DNA of 64,000 nucleotides from Parasponia andersonii (lineage: Eukaryota > Streptophyta > Magnoliopsida > Rosales > Cannabaceae): contig JXTB01000641.1 in assembly GCA_002914805.1 (NCBI GenBank), positions 57,695 through 121,694 on the forward strand, written 5' to 3'. Shown here one piece after another: positions 59,647-64,000 of this stretch (positions are counted from its first letter, which is position 1; each line of letters opens with the position of its first letter). The notes below the pieces were generated by a model. The model was given only the letters and a program-made list of their open reading frames with translations. It was not told the origin of the DNA and did not search any database. A program made the position numbers and the translations under genes.

Positions 59647-62600
59647 TGTAAAAACCAGTATTTTCAAAAGAGTAAAATGGTCATTTTGGAGATTTTCCAA
59701 ATTAGATAACGGTGGGAATTTTGAAATTTAAATTTTGACTTACGTGAAAGCTTTTTATTAAAATAGGAACCAAATGGTAATTTGCAAGGACATATTTGAG
59801 AGAATTTTCAAATAAGGGACTAAAGGGAAAAATTTGTGCTTATTAAATGAGGGACACATGCCTCACTTTCTCTTTTCCCTTTCTCTTTCTCTCTTTTCCT
59901 TTCAACTCTCTCTTTTTCTCCTCCTGACCGAACTTGACACCACCAGCCACCGCCAGTTGATAGCTCTCAGGTCAGATTCGAACGACGATACCTGCCAAGA
60001 ACACCTGATCACCCCTGAGAACCACCACTAGCCAAAGTCTTGGAGACTGTCGTCCCCTACATAGCTGGTGCTGGCAAGGTGAAGCCACGGAAGAAAAATG
60101 GCCGCCGACGGAGATTATAGCCACTTAAGGCCATGAAATAAGTGTGATGCCCAAGATTCTCGCATGCATAATAAGCCAATAATAAACATGTTCATATTAC
60201 ATAATAGACATATCAAGTGACTAGAATCAACTTTACAGTAAATTTCTCATTCTTTATTGTTAAATGCTTTCAATACGTTTTATTATACTAATATTTGTTG
60301 AAGTGTTCCCATGCAGTATAAAGGCTCAGTACACTTAGAGAGAGAGAGAGCTAGGTGTGTGAGAAGAATAAAGAATATATATTCATGAATACAATATAAT
60401 ATGCTCGTGCATTAAAATCAAGTTTGATGATAACTAGGTAAAATAGTAGTTTTTCGGTAAAGTGCATTTTCAGGCTTTTTGGAGCCAAATTCATTGTATG
60501 TTTAACACATCATAGCTTTAATTCAATGAATAGGACTCAGTTATAGTATTTTATTTGTTGGCCCAGGTAAGCACGAGGTGGCAGTCATTGAACTAAACTA
60601 TGTTTAATTACACTAAGCTAGCTTAGGTTTGGCTTAATCGCGTAATGTTAATTTTGTGCGTTCTATTAATTAGGCATTGATACTATGTTTGCATTATTAA
60701 TTGGAGTTAAATTGACTTATTTTTATGTTTAATGATCAGTTATGGGGTTAGGTTCGAACAGATTACAATGAGATTAGCCATATAGGATCATAAGTCAAAA
60801 TATGACTAAATTTTAGCTTTTAAGCTAGGTTTCACTATTTTAGTCTGCACTTGAGTGTATAGGAATAACCAAAAATATGGTGAATAAGTCAAGAGTGATT
60901 TAAAGGTGGACACATGGATAGTTAGAGTGTGAAATACCAAAAATACCCCTTAGAATTTAAGTTATGCCATTCTCAGCCTTTAAGAATTGATTTTTGACCA
61001 AATCTGGTCATTTCCTTCCTCTTTCTCTCCAGCCATGACTTGAACCACTTCAGCCACTTTTTATACTTCTCTCAGCTCCCCTTAACCATTTCGAAGAGTT
61101 TCCAAGTGGTAGAACTCAATTTAGAGCTCAAGAAAACAAGATAGGTCCAAACTAGTCAAGGTAATTCTACTAGTTCTTCTTCCTAGGTTTTGTTTTGTTA
61201 TTTCAATTTTCCACTTGATACTACTTACGTAATGTTTCCTCTAGGTCCTCTTAAGTCCTAAGATCAATTTTAAAGCCTTAGAAATCAGTTTTGTGGAAGT
61301 AGAAAGCAAGAGCTTCAACAAAAGTTTAAACTAGTCAAGGTGAGCTTTTTGTGGAATTTAGAATTGGTAATTTATTTCTATTACTTTTACTCTTGAATTA
61401 AAGCTTTTATTTGATGAATTAAGGTCCAAGGAAACCTTATATATGGCTGGAAACACAGAATTTAAGTGGAGGATCAAATTTAGTCTTAAATCTCCAAAGT
61501 TTGCTACTTGAGAATTCAAGTGTTTTCAAGTGTTTCCATTGTTAGAATAAGTTCCCTATACTTGTAATCTGATTTTATAAAATTAAAATATATATTTTGT
61601 TGATCCAATGATGTAAATATATTTGTTTTGTTGCTGTTTAAGACAATAGAAAAGTGTAAAAGTGGGTTTAAACTTTGTTTAAAACGAAAGGAATTCAAGT
61701 ATACCTAGGTTGCTCTAAATGATCCTCTTTGAGTTATATAAATGGGAATTGGCTTATTGATTGTTATTACAGGTCTTAAACTATGATTTTAATCATGTGG
61801 GGATGTCCTAAAAATAGGGGAGGTACTATCCAAATATTTTTAGAAGCAAATGGTATCATTTAGAAGCAAATGGACTAGTTTTTATAAAAGTAGATGACAT
61901 TTTGGTTCATTTTGTGGCTAGTGTTCCTTCTTTTATAAAAGCTGTGATTCGGTCTTGCACTTGTTTTCTTTAAACATTTTACATTGTAGTGATAATGTTA
62001 GTAATAAAATTGACATCAGGTCTTCCACACACCTTGCCATAGAGGATAGTGATCCTTTCCACTATCTTTTCTACCGGATACAAGGTAAGTAAAGATTTAT
62101 TTTAACTGCATCACAAGAACAATAATAGATACAAGATGTTTTCCTACATACTTATGTGTATTATTTCAATTATATGTTATTTATATTATTATTGCAAAGC
62201 TTACAGAAACATAAGCATGACATGATCATTTAAGTATGATTTTCAAAGAAATGGAGTTTTCCACGCATTGGATTTAAGTAGTACCATTGTACTAATTTTA
62301 CAAGATATATTTTAAGTACAGTGTTTAGTCTATCTACGTTGGGTAAGTATGGTTTGCACAGGCATCCTTCCGGCATAGGTGGGTACGGTTTACCGACTAC
62401 CGGGACTGAGCATTGTACTATGAGATTTATCAGGTGCATTACTTAGTTGGTTTGCATTGGGTAGGTATAGTTCACATTGGCCATGTATTTCCTTTCCGCA
62501 CAGGTGGGCACGGCCTACCGACTACCGCGACTTTGTAATGTACTCAAGGGCCCTATAAAGAAATGTTTTCTAAGAAAAGTGCATTAAAATGAAAAGTTAT

Positions 62601-64000
62601 GAAAGAAAGAGTACAATGGGAATTTCAATAAAGTTTATGCATGAAATATGTTCACGAGCATGCATGATCTTTACTTACTGAGCATTAGCTCATTTAGTTC
62701 CTGTGATGTAGGTGAGGACGTTTTTGATGTACAGAGTTGCTGGTTGGCTAGCATGCTTTTTGTCGCTATAATCATACCGATGTAGATGAGCTTGACTTGT
62801 GGGCGGTGTATTTTATTATTCTAGTGTGTTGTAAATATTACTGCTGATGACAACATAAACTGATAAGGAGTTTTTAGTTGTGTATTTTGTAAAGACACTT
62901 TCAAAAAGTAATGTCTTGCAATTTCTTTTGTTTTAGAGTTTGAAAAGTTTAAATTGACCCAAATTTTTGAGTAAAACTAAAATCATGGTTTATTAAAGAG
63001 TAATGCATCCTAGTTTAACATACATAGTCATATAGTTAAGCTAGGGGGCGTTACAACAAGTGTCATTCAACTCGTCTCATCCCGAGCAATCTATAGGTAT
63101 AGGTCTCGTGTCTCTATGTTGCATTGTTTCATTTGACTATATTGAGTAGATCTGAGTTTTAAGTTTTGTGTTGTGACTTTTTAATCCTATTGTTAGATGG
63201 TTAGATAATTGTTTTGTTTGGATTTTATTCATGAAAATATGAAAAATGACATATATATTGACCGTTGTTACTGCCAGACATAAAGTCAAAATTGGACAGC
63301 TCCGATTTCGCCTTTGCATGCCACACGTCGAGTTTTGGCCCATACCTAAATTGGTCAAATTATATGTCTAACTTAGCTATTTTGGACGCTAGGAATTCAG
63401 TGATAAGGTTTGTTTTTCAATTTGAGGTTCCGTTGAGAAATTGACTTTTCAAAGAAAGTGAACGAGGATTTGAAATTACCTCTCGATCATCCAAACGAAT
63501 GCCTAACGATAGCATGCATAATTCATAGTATTATATCACTATCTTGGTGAGATAGAAATTCAATTACTTAATTTTAAAATTAGTTTTAATACGAATTTCT
63601 ATGTTTTGATCAAATATGGAAGTTTATGAAATTATTGTAAAATTGTGTTTATGTATGTTTTTGAACTTGATTTGGTATTAAACTCATTAGGAAACACATC
63701 ACACTAGTTGACGTGCCATATATCTTGTTTTATACGACTTTCTGCAGGAATTAGATTCATAGTTTTTGATAAAAATGACCATTATATTGCCAATTTTGTT
63801 TTTTTAAAAAAAACATGAATGCGTAGTTTTTGAAACTAAACTCGGTCTGATTAAAAACACTACACAATTTGTTTGGTGATTTTGTGGAAAATGATACACA
63901 TCTTAATTTTTCTCATATGTATAACATTGTATACATCATTACACTTACGCAGCTGATGGACTTACGATACCCCTTTAGGGAACTCAGACTTACGGTACCC
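59647..64000 (+). mobile_element. Old chromovirus-type LTR remnant, right copy, interrupted
   Basis: Begins TGTAAAAACCAG and is the duplicate of 3961-6990, with the same pyrimidine tract and TTATATGTCTAAC box (63359-63372). Split by the solo LTR at 60143-63055. Its 3' end is beyond the window. Confidence 0.55.
60143..63055 (-). mobile_element. Second solo LTR of the TGTAAC family, 2913 bp
   Basis: On the minus strand it runs from TGTAACGCCCCC at 63055 to GGGCATCACA at 60143, matching 14034-16995. Flanks are ataag (60138-60142) and acaag (63056-63060); the left copy of the duplication shows the empty site with acaag, so this is a 5-base target duplication with one later change. It inserted after the segmental duplication. 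Confidence 0.9.

Larger units (their letters stand above)
55705..64000 (+). repeat. Right copy of the direct segmental duplication
   Basis: Matches 1-6900 in the same orientation, 55.7 kb away. Non-coding. Distinguishing features are the expanded GA repeat at 57450-57507 and the 2.9 kb solo LTR at 60143-63055. Open frames at 57297-58005, 59834-60031 and 63137-63358 are by-products of simple sequence or LTR. The copy runs off the window; the last ~30 bases no longer match the left copy. Confidence 0.9.

Noticed and set aside
1..64000. Transfer RNA, ribosomal RNA or microRNA genes
   Set aside because: I saw no cloverleaf with A and B boxes, no rRNA sequence, and no convincing long hairpin; the only tRNA-related matches are the retroelement primer-binding sites.

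Overview
This is nuclear DNA from a flowering plant, most likely a eudicot. The reasons are the intron-bearing and AT-rich layout, plant-type Ty3/gypsy and Ty1/copia retrotransposons, MULE-like and Tourist-like DNA transposon remnants, and one plant cytochrome P450 of the CYP94 family. I cannot name the species. Only one ordinary host gene is clearly intact: the single-exon CYP94 gene at 22638-24158 (+). Almost everything else is nested mobile DNA.

Layout. 1-7483: left copy of a direct segmental duplication. It holds a decayed MULE DNA-binding region, an AT-rich tract full of TCGAA motifs, and an old chromovirus-type LTR split by a 1.5 kb copia-like solo LTR. 7484-21333: element I, a Tekay-like chromovirus (+) with TSD ttctt. 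It is broken by many stops, by a 2.96 kb solo LTR in its integrase end, and by a GC-rich coiled-coil gene fragment inside its 3' LTR. 21339-25967: the P450 island, with a duplicated core promoter in front of the gene and a 0.93 kb duplicated gene end joined through a single N. 25973-37133: element III, a Tat-clade Ty3/gypsy element (+) with TSD ccaat and equal 736 bp LTRs. Its whole gag-pol (26770-32742) stays in one frame but carries 12 premature stops. Between pol and the 3' LTR lies an antisense gene with a TATA box, four exons, three short GT-AG introns, 595 uninterrupted codons and a polyadenylation signal. 37274-45902: remains of a long-TIR DNA transposon split by element II (38282-45801, minus, TSD actct), a deletion derivative of the element I family lacking RNase H, integrase and chromodomain. 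45903-52281: an old LTR remnant, AT-rich DNA, and a 5'-truncated copia element (reverse transcriptase, RNase H, 3' LTR). 52282-52604: two possible exons of an unidentified minus-strand gene. 53720-64000: MULE remains split by a Tourist-like element, then the right copy of the segmental duplication, whose old LTR carries a second copy of the 2.9 kb solo LTR in the opposite orientation.

How the parts relate. The retroelements do not form a pathway. They record a series of insertions: old LTR and MULE first, then element I and the DNA transposon, then element II, element III and the solo LTRs. The CYP94 enzyme would act alone as an ER-bound fatty-acid (or fatty-acid-derived hormone) omega-hydroxylase. 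The best candidate for an unusual system is the antisense gene of element III: a self-contained transcription unit still open while the sense-strand pol of the same element is dead.

Assembly caution. The single Ns at 24665 and 39681 each sit exactly at the junction of two near-identical overlapping segments, so both duplications are probably unmerged contig ends. The 633 N run at 44754-45386 hides about 0.9 kb of LTR, judging from the partner LTR.
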